Shown here: in pieces, positions 1 to 6,327 of the stretch
Layout: every line of letters begins with the position of its first letter
How positions within the stretch are numbered: position 1 is the first letter of the stretch
Source of the DNA: Calditrichia bacterium
GTDB lineage: Bacteria > Calditrichota > Calditrichia > Calditrichales > Calditrichaceae
Length of the DNA stretch: 7,994 nucleotides
Direction: 5' to 3'
Assembly: GCA_027039465.1 (NCBI GenBank)
Contig: JALWEA010000494.1
Span: forward strand, 1 to 7,994
Translations under genes and position numbers: made by a program
Notes under the pieces: model-generated
What the model was told of the DNA's origin: nothing
What the model saw: only the letters and a program-made list of their open reading frames with translations
Database searches by the model: none

Positions 1-60
1 ATTAAAGAAAGAATATTTAATTTTCAAATTTATTCTTGAGCATTTTTTTGCAATTATATT

Positions 61-92
61 AAAAAAGCCGGGCTCTATTTTTCGAGCTCGGC
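61..92 (-). terminator. Intrinsic terminator of the mla / small-protein unit
   Basis: Read on the minus strand, GCCGAGCTC (92-84) pairs with GAGCCCGGC (75-67) across an eight-base loop, with one A-C mismatch in a nine-base stem. Six T residues follow at 66-61. The 5' arm is the final coding stretch of the small gene and its TAG lies in the loop and 3' arm, so the terminator overlaps the stop codon. The T-tract fixes the orientation as minus. This probably ends the transcript that includes mlaEFD. Confidence 0.75.
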
Positions 93-314
93 AATTTCTT
101 CTTCAACGTCTTTTAGCTCTTCAGCTAATTCTTCCTGCCAATACTTTAATTGATCTCGGTACTGCTTAAGCCAGGCAAGTTGTTCTTCTTTGCTTGGCGT
201 CGGCGGCGCCCAACCCCATGGCCCTGCGGGTCCCATGCCCCAAGGACCTGGCCCCTGACGAAAGCCCCAAAAAGCGCCTGGCCAAAAATTCCAATGAAAA
301 CGTCTTCTTGCCAT
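75..314 (-). CDS. Small Trp/Gly/Pro-rich coiled-coil protein, DUF5320-like
   Basis: A 79-residue protein in two halves. Residues 1-40 are basic at the start (MARRR) and then rich in Gly, Pro and Trp, with repeated GPxPWG/GPWG-type motifs; there are eight Trp in the whole protein. Residues 41-79 are highly charged and helical, with L49, L56, L63, V70 and L77 at exact seven-residue spacing, as in a coiled coil. A Gly-rich head and a short Glu/Lys-rich coiled-coil tail resemble DUF5320 proteins, which have no established function that I know of. The ATG is supported by GGGAG eight bases upstream. It lies 65 bases after mlaD with no promoter visible between and a terminator over its stop, so it is probably the last gene of the mla transcript. 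There is no signal peptide or membrane helix. Real coding is supported by the ribosome site and terminator; the family assignment is tentative. Confidence 0.62.
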   Translation of the reverse strand: MARRRFHWNFWPGAFWGFRQGPGPWGMGPAGPWGWAPPTPSKEEQLAWLKQYRDQLKYWQEELAEELKDVEEEIAELEK

Positions 315-322
315 TGTAATCT

Positions 323-369
323 CCCATCATTTAATTAATTACTTTATGTTTACTTACGCCGATGATGGG
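323..369 (-). promoter_or_regulatory. Inverted repeat that could mask a ribosome binding site
   Basis: On the minus strand CCCATCAT (369-362) and ATGATGGG (330-323) are perfect 8-base complements separated by 31 AT-rich bases. The GGG of the second arm is part of the GGGAG ribosome site of the small gene starting at 314. In the mlaD-to-small-gene mRNA the folded form would cover that site. The first arm starts about ten bases after the mlaD stop, so it could also act as a processing or attenuation hairpin. The long loop makes folding uncertain. Confidence 0.4.
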
Positions 370-379
370 TAGAAGTTCA

Positions 380-1252
380 CTAAAAAACTTTTACTTCAAA
401 AAACTTTTTCGGATTCTTTTTGATGCTCAAAATCAGGCTGTCCAAATGCAGAATTGTACGGTTCAGATTGTTGTACAAACTGTCATCCTTCATTAACTTG
501 CCCATCGTACCCTGACCGCGTTCGAGACGCGAAAGCAAAGCATCCGTACGTTTGGTTATGCGGTGAAGCGCGGTTAAGCTTTCTTTTAAATGGGATGATT
601 TGGAGCCCATTGCCTGTAAAACGGAATCGATGGCAGCTTTATTTTCGGATGTTAATTCGTGAATGTCTTTTAGCGTTCCCTGTAAATGCGGAGCACTGTT
701 TTTAAGCAAAAGATTGGAGCGCAGCAAAAGCTCACGGAATTGTTGAATTGATTGCGCCAGTGCCTGCATGTTTTTTTGCCCGGAAAGCGAATCCAAGTTG
801 GATAAAATACGTCCCAAGTTGGCCGTTATGTTTTTGCTCCCTTCGGCAATATCAAGAATACCTTCTTCGGGTTGGCCGTAGATTGTTTGCCCGCTTTTTA
901 GATAGGTTTTGGCGTGTCCCGGTTTGATAACAACCGCTTTTTCACCGAGCAAACTGATCTCCTTCAGTTCAAATTTGGAATCAGTGGGAATGTTGACGTT
1001 TTCTTTAAGTTTGATGGTGAGCATAATTCCTTCCGGTGAGATTTGAGCGTTCTGAACAGAGCCGATAGCCAATCCTTTATAAAGAACTTCGTCTCCAACC
1101 GTAACCCCTTTTGCATCCTGAACGATCAAGTTCAACGAAAGTCCCTTGACCAAAAAATTGGATTTTTCGAGCCACATTATACCGGCAATAACGATAAAAA
1201 TGGCAAGGGTTACGGAAATTCCAATAAAAAATTCATTATAATGCTTTTTCAT
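380..1252 (-). CDS. mlaD: MCE-domain lipid-transport protein, MlaD family
   Basis: A 290-residue substrate-binding component of an MCE/Mla phospholipid transporter. Residues 8-28 form one N-terminal membrane anchor, placing the rest in the periplasm. An MCE domain follows at about 38-115, with VTVGDEVLYKGLAIGSV (50-66) and the LLGEKAVVIKPG stretch (101-112) typical of the fold. Residues 135-245 are predicted helical, like the long tails through which MCE proteins form a lipid tunnel. The C-terminus GTMGKLMKDDSLYNNL (248-263) is a motif seen in MlaD-like proteins of Bacteroidota-related bacteria. The ATG overlaps the stop of the ATPase gene by four bases (ATGA), with GGAG upstream, so translational coupling is likely. 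It works with the ATPase and permease genes just upstream. No MlaC or MlaB homologue is in the window. Calling it MlaD is safe at family level; direction of transport and exact lipid are not shown. Confidence 0.92.
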   Translation of the reverse strand: MKKHYNEFFIGISVTLAIFIVIAGIMWLEKSNFLVKGLSLNLIVQDAKGVTVGDEVLYKGLAIGSVQNAQISPEGIMLTIKLKENVNIPTDSKFELKEISLLGEKAVVIKPGHAKTYLKSGQTIYGQPEEGILDIAEGSKNITANLGRILSNLDSLSGQKNMQALAQSIQQFRELLLRSNLLLKNSAPHLQGTLKDIHELTSENKAAIDSVLQAMGSKSSHLKESLTALHRITKRTDALLSRLERGQGTMGKLMKDDSLYNNLNRTILHLDSLILSIKKNPKKFFEVKVF

Positions 1253-1986
1253 TGTAAACTCTTATCTCCATGTATGAATTTATTAAAGATTTCATTATCT
1301 TGTTGCCACATTTCCTTGGCATTGCAAATGTGAACGATTTTCCCATGGTAAAGCATAGCGACGCGATCGGAAATTTTGCCAATACTTTCCACGTCATGAG
1401 AAATGAGCACGGAAGTAATATTTAATTCTTTATTCAGTTTCACAATTAAATCATTAATTGTGTTGGATAAAACCGGATCCAAACCGGTTGTCGGTTCGTC
1501 ATAAAGCAAGTATTTGGGCTGCAGAGCAATCGCCCGCGCAATACCCACGCGTTTGTTCATGCCGCCGCTCAATTCGGCCGGATATTTCTTTTCGATTCCT
1601 TCCAATCCGACCATGGAAAGGCTTTCCTTGACGATTCGTTCCTGATCGGCTTTCGAAAAATTTTTATTGTACTTTAAACCCAAACGAATGTTGTCTTCGA
1701 CCGTCATGGAATCCCAAAGCGCACCGTATTGGAAAACCATGTTCATTTTGGTACGTAGGTATTTATTCAATTCGAATTCCGTCATTTGCGTCACTTCGAG
1801 GCCGTCGACTAAAATCACACCTTCGTCGGGTTTCAAAAGTCCGATGATGTTTTTCAACAAAACGGATTTGCCCGTGCCGCTTATGCCGATAATGGACAGA
1901 ATTTCACCGTCCTGAACGGTCAGATTAACGCCGTCCAGAATGCTTTTGCCATTAAATCCTATTTTTAGATTTTTTACTTCTACCAT
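1249..1986 (-). CDS. mlaF: ABC transporter ATPase of the Mla/MCE system
   Basis: A 245-residue cytoplasmic ATPase that powers the MlaE permease. All nucleotide-binding motifs are intact: Walker A GISGTGKS (34-41), Q-loop Q86 in FQYGALWDSMTV, signature LSGGMNKRVGIARA (139-152), Walker B LLYDEPT (160-166) with catalytic E164, D-loop GLD (168-170) and H-loop H197. FQxGALxDSMTV and LSGGMxKRV are the forms typical of MlaF-type ATPases. The start chosen is the ATG at 1986-1984 (MVEVKNLKIGF), which begins at the usual N-terminal strand. The frame is open for a further 43 codons to 2115, but those lie inside mlaE and encode Arg-rich non-homologous sequence. The chosen start overlaps the mlaE stop by seven bases and has no clear Shine-Dalgarno, which suggests coupling to mlaE translation. 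Its stop overlaps the mlaD start by four bases. Confidence 0.94.
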   Translation of the reverse strand: MVEVKNLKIGFNGKSILDGVNLTVQDGEILSIIGISGTGKSVLLKNIIGLLKPDEGVILVDGLEVTQMTEFELNKYLRTKMNMVFQYGALWDSMTVEDNIRLGLKYNKNFSKADQERIVKESLSMVGLEGIEKKYPAELSGGMNKRVGIARAIALQPKYLLYDEPTTGLDPVLSNTINDLIVKLNKELNITSVLISHDVESIGKISDRVAMLYHGKIVHICNAKEMWQQDNEIFNKFIHGDKSLQ

Positions 1987-2762
1987 ATAAAAAACAATAT
2001 CGCTGAAATTATGTAGTCCAAAATTAAAATTACTATGGAAGACCAGATGACGGCGTGGGTCGTCGCGCGTCCGACGCCTCTGGCGCCATGTCTGGCATTT
2101 AACCCGAAATAGCAACCGAAAATAGTAATTACAAAGCTAAAAATAAAACCTTTGATAATGCTGGTGTAAACGTCGGTGGCTACAAATACGTGACGCATTC
2201 CTTTTACGAATCCGGCCCAGGTTAAGTTGATAGTGAAATAGGATGATACAAAGCCGAAATAGAGTGTAATCGCATCCGCGTAAATCACCAAAACGGGAAT
2301 CGCGATCATTCCGGCGGCCAGACGGGGCATGACCAAAAATTCAACCGGATCAATGCCTGTTGTACGAAAAGCATCAATCTGCTCGGTCACTTTCATTTCA
2401 CCGATTTCGGAAGCAATGCCTGAACCGACCCTTCCGGATAAGATAAGGCCGGTTACAATGGGTCCCATTTCCAGTAATACCGCACGCAAGATCAGCCCAC
2501 CTTCCACCCAGCGAGGCGTTTCCGGACTGATTTGTGTACCAATTTGGACACCGAGCACCAAGCCCATAAAAATTGCCGTAATTGCAATAATCGGCATGGA
2601 AAAACGACCGATATAAAGGAAGCTGTCAACGATTTGATCGGTGTATTTGAAGCTTTTTCTGATGGCGAGTAATCCGCGGAAGAATAAGAGAGTTAGGCTT
2701 CCGAGCCCTTCGAAGTATAGAATGCTTACCCTGCCGATGGAACGAATGTTCTTTTTAAGCAT
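1980..2762 (-). CDS. mlaE: Mla/MCE permease, MlaE (YrbE) family
   Basis: A 260-residue inner-membrane permease, the usual length for the family. Hydrophobic segments lie at about 55-72, 92-110, 145-170, 200-222 and 236-258. The family signature is clear: G110-RVGSGIASEIGEMKVTEQIDA-131, followed by the PxEFLVMPRLAAG segment (139-151). The C-terminal GARGVGRATTHAVIWSS (226-242) is also typical. It pairs with the ATPase encoded immediately downstream and the MCE protein after that, giving the core MlaE-F-D complex that moves phospholipid across or out of the inner membrane. It is the first gene of this block. Its ribosome site is weak: the nearest purine run, TAGGGG, is about 17 bases before the ATG, and the intervening leader is almost pure A/T. 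A candidate promoter lies 67-97 bases upstream. Confidence 0.94.
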   Translation of the reverse strand: MLKKNIRSIGRVSILYFEGLGSLTLLFFRGLLAIRKSFKYTDQIVDSFLYIGRFSMPIIAITAIFMGLVLGVQIGTQISPETPRWVEGGLILRAVLLEMGPIVTGLILSGRVGSGIASEIGEMKVTEQIDAFRTTGIDPVEFLVMPRLAAGMIAIPVLVIYADAITLYFGFVSSYFTINLTWAGFVKGMRHVFVATDVYTSIIKGFIFSFVITIFGCYFGLNARHGARGVGRATTHAVIWSSIVILILDYIISAILFFIW

Positions 2763-2829
2763 AAATTTAATTTAATTAGCCCCTACTGAATTTTATCCAA
2801 AAATATCAAAGCCGCAAATAGCGTAGCAA

Positions 2830-2859
2830 AATATAAAAAAAGATTTGTTTCGTTCCCAA
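2830..2859 (-). promoter_or_regulatory. Candidate promoter for mlaE-mlaF-mlaD
   Basis: On the minus strand TTGGGA (2859-2854) and TATATT (2835-2830) are separated by 18 bases, a plausible -35/-10 pair. The leader to the mlaE ATG would be roughly 60 bases. The region is AT-rich, so chance matches are easy, and an FCB-type sigma factor may prefer a different consensus. Confidence 0.3.
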
Positions 2860-2881
2860 TTTTTTTTGTAGGCTAATTTTT

Positions 2882-2959
2882 ATGGGGGAAATCGTTATTC
2901 GTGGAAGAGTTAAATGGTTGATTAGTTGAATGGTTAAATGGGGGAAAATCGTTATTTGT
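2882..2959. repeat. Direct repeat pair in the mlaE upstream spacer
   Basis: ATGGGGGAAATCGTTATT begins at 2882 and recurs at 2938 with one inserted A; both copies continue into YGT. GTTAAATGG also occurs twice between and next to them (2909-2917 and 2934-2942). Two copies 56 bases apart look like a degenerate tandem duplication. No coding potential was seen. Confidence 0.55.
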
Positions 2960-2962
2960 AAA

Positions 2963-3002
2963 GGATTGTCATTGCGACCCGCCTGAGGCGGGGAAGCAAT
3001 CC
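2963..3002. repeat. GTCATTGCGA-type intergenic hairpin repeat
   Basis: An outer stem GGATTG (2963-2968) with CAATCC (2997-3002) encloses an inner perfect stem CCCGCC (2978-2983) with GGCGGG (2987-2992), loop TGA. The unit carries GTCATTGCGA at 2968-2977, also found on the other strand at 6618-6627. From memory, GTCATTGCGA...GAAGCAATC repeats are common between genes in several unrelated bacterial groups; their function is not settled. Confidence 0.7.
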
Positions 3003-3031
3003 CTTCCAAAGCGGCAACGGCCATGAATAAT

Positions 3032-3072
3032 GTTAGGGATTCTTCATTCCATCCCGATTCTAGGAACTCCAT
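3032..3072 (-). repeat. 41-base dispersed repeat, copy 1 (inverted relative to copy 2)
   Basis: The reverse complement matches 6328-6368 at 37 of 41 positions by hand alignment, without gaps. The shared core includes AGAATCGGGA and GGAATGAAGAATCCCT. The central hairpin that is perfect in the other copy is damaged here by a G-to-T change. ACTATTGA follows directly at 3073-3080, the same junction motif that borders copy 2. Confidence 0.8.
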
Positions 3073-3083
3073 ACTATTGACAT

Positions 3084-3287
3084 ATTGCGGCGCGTCCGCC
3101 CCTCGATACAATTCTGCCTGTTATCTTGTAATGTTCGAAGTAAGGGCGAAGCATTTCCGTAAATACGCTGCAAACTCAAAAAATTTAGCGTTGTGCAACC
3201 AAAAACATCCATTGTTTCTTTATTTGTTAGGGAAATGCTTCGCCCCTACAAGTGTCGGCAGAATCACTCGGGAACCGGACGCCGCAT
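3084..3287. repeat. Foldback element of about 200 bases with nested inverted arms
   Basis: The left arm is 3084-3158 and the right arm 3231-3287. The inner arms match at 18 of 19 positions: 3140-3158 against the reverse complement of 3231-3249 (GGAAATGCTTCGCCCCTAC). Further out ATTCTGCC (3111-3118) is complementary to GGCAGAAT (3257-3264), and GCGGCG-CG-TCC (3087-3097) is nearly complementary to GGACGCCGC (3277-3285). CTTGTA (3125-3130) is also mirrored by TACAAG (3247-3252). The left arm is longer because of a short insertion near 3131-3139. The 72-base centre has no gene. It looks like a non-autonomous, MITE-like or structural repeat; no transposase is present. Confidence 0.7.
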
Positions 3288-3292
3288 CTGTC

Positions 3293-3387
3293 CCAAGTTC
3301 CCAGTTCCTAGTTCCCAATTAATACATGTCACTGCTTTAATAATCCGTGGCGCATGCCATGGTTCCCGGCCTCAGAATGACGGGCAG
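3293..3387. repeat. Hairpin-bearing dispersed repeat, copy A
   Basis: It starts with a 7-base tandem, AGTTCCC, AGTTCCT, AGTTCCC (3296-3316), then AATTAATACATGTCACT, TTAATAATCC and a hairpin of CCGTGGC (3345-3351), loop GCAT, and GCCATGG (3356-3362). It ends with TCAGAATGAC (3372-3381), the reverse complement of GTCATTCTGA. The same order of blocks recurs at 6209-6297 and 6546-6629. It lies directly downstream of gdpD. Confidence 0.8.
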
Positions 3388-3407
3388 CCATAAGTCAATA
3401 GTAGAAA

Positions 3408-4271
3408 TTAAGGCCGGTTGCGGAATAAAATCTTGTTGTCTTTGCTCAACGCCACCCACTCGTTTTCCCGATTTGATTCGAAATCCGGATGAAAGTAGCG
3501 CTCTATTTTTTGGCGCATCAGCAAAGGGTAATTCGTGGCAATGGCATCCACCCCGAGCGTAATCAGCTTTAAAGTATCATCAAATTGATTGACATTGTAC
3601 ACGCAAAAATCTTTATTCATGGCGCGTAAGCGTTTTACAAAATCCACATCAATCCAGGGAAAGGGATTGATGTTTAAACCGTCGCAGGGCAGCATGGTCG
3701 TGATTTTAAGAATTTCTTCCGGCGTGTTGGAGAGCAAACCGGTTTCTTTGGCCAAGTACCAGTTGTAAAGCCAGTAAACTTTGTAATCCGGAAAAGTTTC
3801 TTTGGCATTGCGAACGACTTGGGGATCGAATGCAATGAGTCGTAAACGATCGGGGGAAAGGTCAAAAGATTTTACAATGGCTTGAAGTTCGATTAGAAAT
3901 TGAGGGTGTTCGTCTTTTATTTCCAAAAACAAACCTTTGTCTTTGGGTAAAATTTCCAAAATTTCTTCCAACGTAGGGATGGTGGTGCCTTTAAAGCGTT
4001 TGCCTTTCCACGCGCCGATGTCAATTTTTTTCAGTTCCTTGAGTGTGGAACGGCGAATGTCCAAATCGATATTCTCGCTGCTTACGCGTTTGGTCGTGGG
4101 ATCGTGCATGCAGACAATGCGATTATCTTTGGTTAACCAAAAATCTCCCTCAATGTAGTCGGCTTTTTCCTTAACAGCCAATTTGAATGCGGGCAGCGTA
4201 TTTTCCGGAGCGGCGTGCGAAGCGCCGCGGTGTGCCACAATCAATGTCCGTCGGGTTGAGTGAAGCTGCAT
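3408..4271 (-). CDS. Glycerophosphodiester phosphodiesterase (GDPD), UgpQ-like
   Basis: A 287-residue enzyme that hydrolyses glycerophosphodiesters (deacylated phospholipids) to glycerol 3-phosphate and an alcohol. GDPD motifs run in the expected order: AHRGASHAAPENT (13-25) with catalytic H14 and R15, metal ligands E41 and D43 in IEGDFWLTKDNRIVCMHD, second catalytic H56 in MHDPTTKR, and E117/K119 in LFLEIKD. The C-terminal LGVDAIATNYPLL (239-251) closes the TIM-barrel fold. There is no signal peptide or membrane segment, so a cytoplasmic UgpQ-like role fits better than a periplasmic GlpQ-like one. The start is supported by AGGAAGG close before the ATG. The next gene upstream in the same direction is glpD, whose enzyme would consume the product, glycerol 3-phosphate. 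The gap of 304 bases with a terminator-like hairpin argues against a tight operon. The substrate range cannot be read from the sequence. Confidence 0.93.
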   Translation of the reverse strand: MQLHSTRRTLIVAHRGASHAAPENTLPAFKLAVKEKADYIEGDFWLTKDNRIVCMHDPTTKRVSSENIDLDIRRSTLKELKKIDIGAWKGKRFKGTTIPTLEEILEILPKDKGLFLEIKDEHPQFLIELQAIVKSFDLSPDRLRLIAFDPQVVRNAKETFPDYKVYWLYNWYLAKETGLLSNTPEEILKITTMLPCDGLNINPFPWIDVDFVKRLRAMNKDFCVYNVNQFDDTLKLITLGVDAIATNYPLLMRQKIERYFHPDFESNRENEWVALSKDNKILFRNRP

Positions 4272-4412
4272 GTCCTTCCTTCTGAAATTTTGTTGACGGC
4301 AGTTATCGTGTATTCGTATATCCGGCAGTACTATGAAATTTTGGTATTTGTCGGGTAACTGGTTTTGAAAGCTTTGAAAAATTAATTTGCGTTTTCAACT
4401 CACCCCCTCATT

Positions 4413-4439
4413 CCCCCTCTCTTCTTCGAAGAGAGGGGG
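4413..4439. repeat. Perfect 12-base inverted repeat (C/T-rich hairpin)
   Basis: CCCCCTCTCTTC (4413-4424) is perfectly complementary to GAAGAGAGGGGG (4428-4439) with a three-base TTC loop. CACCCCCTCATT precedes it. No T-tract follows on either strand, so it is not a standard terminator. Similar CACCCCCT...CCCTCTC hairpins are common intergenic repeats in many bacteria, to my recollection. It may stabilise or end the glpD mRNA. Confidence 0.75.
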
Positions 4440-4516
4440 ACGCAATCCGTTGATCAACATAGACTTAACCATGATTGATGTGTGATTAGAAATCAGCATC
4501 GAATATTCAAAGATTG

Positions 4517-4550
4517 AAAAAAATCCTGAAATCACGGCATTTTTTCAGAG
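4517..4550 (-). terminator. Weak intrinsic terminator after glpD
   Basis: On the minus strand CTGAAA (4548-4543) pairs with TTTCAG (4531-4526) across an 11-base loop, one more C-G pair forms around a bulged T, and seven T residues follow at 4523-4517. It sits about 30 bases after the glpD stop. The stem is short and AT-rich, so efficiency is doubtful. Confidence 0.4.
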
Positions 4551-4575
4551 GTTTCGGTTTTAAATTTTCAACTTA

Positions 4576-6144
4576 TCATTTCTTCAACAAATACCCTTGT
4601 GCTAATTTTTTGTAATCTTCAATTTGTCGCTTGACCCATTTGCGGGAACGGCCTAATTCATCGGCCATGATTTTGGCGACTGTGTCCGCCATATCCATAC
4701 TTGCTTTGGCGTCTAGGAACAAAGCGCGGGTTCGTCTAGCCAAAACATCCTCAACGGTTCGGGCCATTTCGTGATGCACCGCCCAAACGACTTCGCCTTT
4801 TAAATAGGGCAGGCGCGGATGCAATCTTTCTTTAAAACGTTTATCTTTTACCAGAACGGTTTCTTCAATTAACGGGCGATCGGCGCCGTAATAATACAGC
4901 GGGGCATTGAAATCGGTGTTCTTTAAATAACCGTGAATAGGCAGGTGCCTGGTCGTGCAGTCTTTTTCTTCCAGACCGCCCACAATAATGGCTTTGTCAA
5001 TGACCTCTTGGGCCATTTTGCGGTAGGTGGTCCACTTGCCTCCGGTAATGGTAATCAAGCCGGAAAGCGACACCGAAATTTGGTGCCGACGTGAAATGTC
5101 TTTGGTGCTTTGAGCATCGCCTGCCGGGGCGGCCAACGGACGTAATCCCGCAAAAATACTTAAAACATCTTCGGGCCGCGGATCTTTTTTCAAATATTGC
5201 GCCGAAGTATTGAGCAGAAAATCGATTTCTTCTTTTAACGGGCGCGGCTCCAGGGTGACTTCGTTCACGGGGGTATCCGTTGTGCCGACAATGACCTTAT
5301 TGTGCCACGGAACGGCAAAGAGGACACGGCCGTCCGAGGTGTGGGGAATCATGATGGCCGAATTTCCCTGCAGAAACGTTTTATTTAGTATCAAATGTAC
5401 GCCCTGACTCGGAACCACGGTTTTGGGCGCCTGCGGATCGTCCATTTGTCGCACCTGATCACTGAAAATGCCCGTGGCATTAATGATGGTGCGCGCTTTT
5501 ACGGAAATACGTTCGTCCGTTTCCAGGTCGTGCAACAGGGCTCCGTCCAAAAGTCCGTCCGCATCTTTGTGCAAACCAACGACTTTAACATAATTCAGAA
5601 CCACTGCGCCGTTGTCCGCAGCGGTTTGAGCCAAATTTACGGCAAGACGCGAATCGTCGAATTGGCCGTCGTAATAAATAACGCCGCCTAACAATCCGTG
5701 TTGATCCAAATTGGGAATCGCCCGCAGAGTTTCTTTTTTGTCGATTTTTTGAGACGGCCCGATGTCCAATTTACCGGCCATTAAATCGTACACCTTCATG
5801 CCGATGTTGTAAAACGGGCCTTCCCACCATTCGTAAGCCGGAATGATGAATGCCTGGTTGCGCACCAAATGGGGTGCGTTTTGCATCAACAGTCCGCGCT
5901 CGTGCAGAGCTTCAAATACCAGAGAAACATCGCCCTGTGCCAAGTAGCGGACGCCGCCGTGAACCAATTTGGTGCTGCGGCTGGAAGTGCCCTTGGCAAA
6001 ATCGGCTTGCTCGACCAGAAGGGTTTTAAAGCCGCGGGTGGCGGCATCCACGGCAGCGCCCAAACCGGTTGCTCCGCCGCCGATGACCAGGATGTCCCAC
6101 TGATCGGTGTTTTTTAAATTCTGTAACATTAATTCGCGATTCAT
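4576..6144 (-). CDS. glpD: Glycerol-3-phosphate dehydrogenase, FAD/quinone-linked (GlpD type)
   Basis: A 522-residue flavoprotein oxidising sn-glycerol 3-phosphate to dihydroxyacetone phosphate and passing electrons to the membrane quinone pool. The FAD-binding Rossmann motif is VIGGGATGLGAA (20-31), followed by the characteristic GTSSRSTKLVHGGVRYL (52-68). Further family blocks are VPWHNKVIVGTTDTP (278-292), FAGLRPL (331-337) and TGGKWTTYRKMA (367-378). The C-terminal DAO_C helical domain covers about 396-520, with EVVWAVHHEMARTVEDVLAR (451-470). Only one Cys (C396) is seen, which speaks against the iron-sulfur C-terminus of anaerobic GlpA and supports GlpD. Full length and no frameshift. 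The ATG is preceded by a GGGA about eight bases away; a second ATG five codons later has no better site. It acts at the cytoplasmic face of the inner membrane. It lies between a patatin phospholipase and GDPD genes, consistent with use of phospholipid-derived glycerol 3-phosphate. Confidence 0.96.
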   Translation of the reverse strand: MNRELMLQNLKNTDQWDILVIGGGATGLGAAVDAATRGFKTLLVEQADFAKGTSSRSTKLVHGGVRYLAQGDVSLVFEALHERGLLMQNAPHLVRNQAFIIPAYEWWEGPFYNIGMKVYDLMAGKLDIGPSQKIDKKETLRAIPNLDQHGLLGGVIYYDGQFDDSRLAVNLAQTAADNGAVVLNYVKVVGLHKDADGLLDGALLHDLETDERISVKARTIINATGIFSDQVRQMDDPQAPKTVVPSQGVHLILNKTFLQGNSAIMIPHTSDGRVLFAVPWHNKVIVGTTDTPVNEVTLEPRPLKEEIDFLLNTSAQYLKKDPRPEDVLSIFAGLRPLAAPAGDAQSTKDISRRHQISVSLSGLITITGGKWTTYRKMAQEVIDKAIIVGGLEEKDCTTRHLPIHGYLKNTDFNAPLYYYGADRPLIEETVLVKDKRFKERLHPRLPYLKGEVVWAVHHEMARTVEDVLARRTRALFLDAKASMDMADTVAKIMADELGRSRKWVKRQIEDYKKLAQGYLLKK

Positions 6145-6182
6145 AGTGTGTTTCCCGATAGGTGTTCATGTAATGTGAAAGT

Positions 6183-6200
6183 GAAAAATTACGATTTTTC
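6183..6200. repeat. Perfect short inverted repeat upstream of glpD
   Basis: GAAAAAT (6183-6189) and ATTTTTC (6194-6200) are perfect complements around TACG, 39-56 bases before the glpD ATG. The position would suit an operator or leader hairpin for glpD. It is also inside the start of repeat copy B, so it may simply belong to the repeat. Confidence 0.45.
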
Positions 6201-6208
6201 AATTGCCG

Positions 6209-6297
6209 GTTGCCGCAACAGTTCCCAGTTCCTAATTCCCAATTAGTTCATCTCATTATTTTAATAATCCGTTCCGCATGCCATGATTCCTGACCTA
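6209..6297. repeat. Hairpin-bearing dispersed repeat, copy B
   Basis: It starts TTGCCGCAACAGTTCCC and carries three 7-base units (AGTTCCC, AGTTCCT, AATTCCC at 6220-6240), then AATTAGTTCAT and TTTAATAATCCG, and a degraded version of the hairpin (CCGTTCC, GCAT, GCCATGA). It lies directly upstream of glpD, so the glpD promoter may be inside or beside it. It is more diverged than copies A and C. Confidence 0.72.
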
Positions 6298-6308
6298 CTA
6301 TTGACATG
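6295..6308. repeat. 14-base direct repeat, left copy
   Basis: CTACTATTGACATG occurs here and again at 6404-6417, bracketing a 95-base block that contains the 41-base repeat. The first ten bases also occur in reverse complement at 3395-3404, and the ACTATTGA core at 3073 and 6496. It marks junctions between repeat modules. Confidence 0.75.
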
Positions 6309-6327
6309 TGGTGGACTGTCATTCTGA

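Larger units (their letters stand above)
4272..4575. other. gdpD-glpD spacer
   Basis: 304 bases without a gene. It contains the gdpD ribosome site next to 4272, a perfect 12-base hairpin at 4413-4439, the 10-base palindrome GTTGATCAAC at 4449-4458, a small inverted repeat TGATT-AGA-AATCA at 4483-4495, and a weak terminator at 4517-4550. No convincing promoter for gdpD was found, although one is expected here. Confidence 0.6.

Noticed and set aside
9..37. Inverted repeat AAGAATA...TATTCTT beyond the first terminator
   Set aside because: Only seven A/T-rich pairs with a 15-base loop in very AT-rich sequence; chance is likely.
1987..2115. 43-codon upstream extension of the ATPase frame
   Set aside because: It lies inside mlaE, encodes an Arg-rich stretch unlike ABC ATPases, and the ATG at 1986 gives the normal N-terminus.
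2806..3111. 101-codon minus-strand open frame upstream of mlaE
   Set aside because: It runs through the repeats. Its ESGWNEESLT segment is the translated 41-base repeat, which also appears as ESGRNEESLT in a frame at 6328, so it is repeat sequence and not a gene.
3023..3393. Plus-strand open frames between mlaE and gdpD
   Set aside because: They cross the foldback element and repeat copy A and show no family features.
4576..6144. Assignment as anaerobic GlpA
   Set aside because: The protein has a single Cys and a DAO_C tail, with no Cys-rich iron-sulfur domain, and no GlpB or GlpC gene is adjacent.
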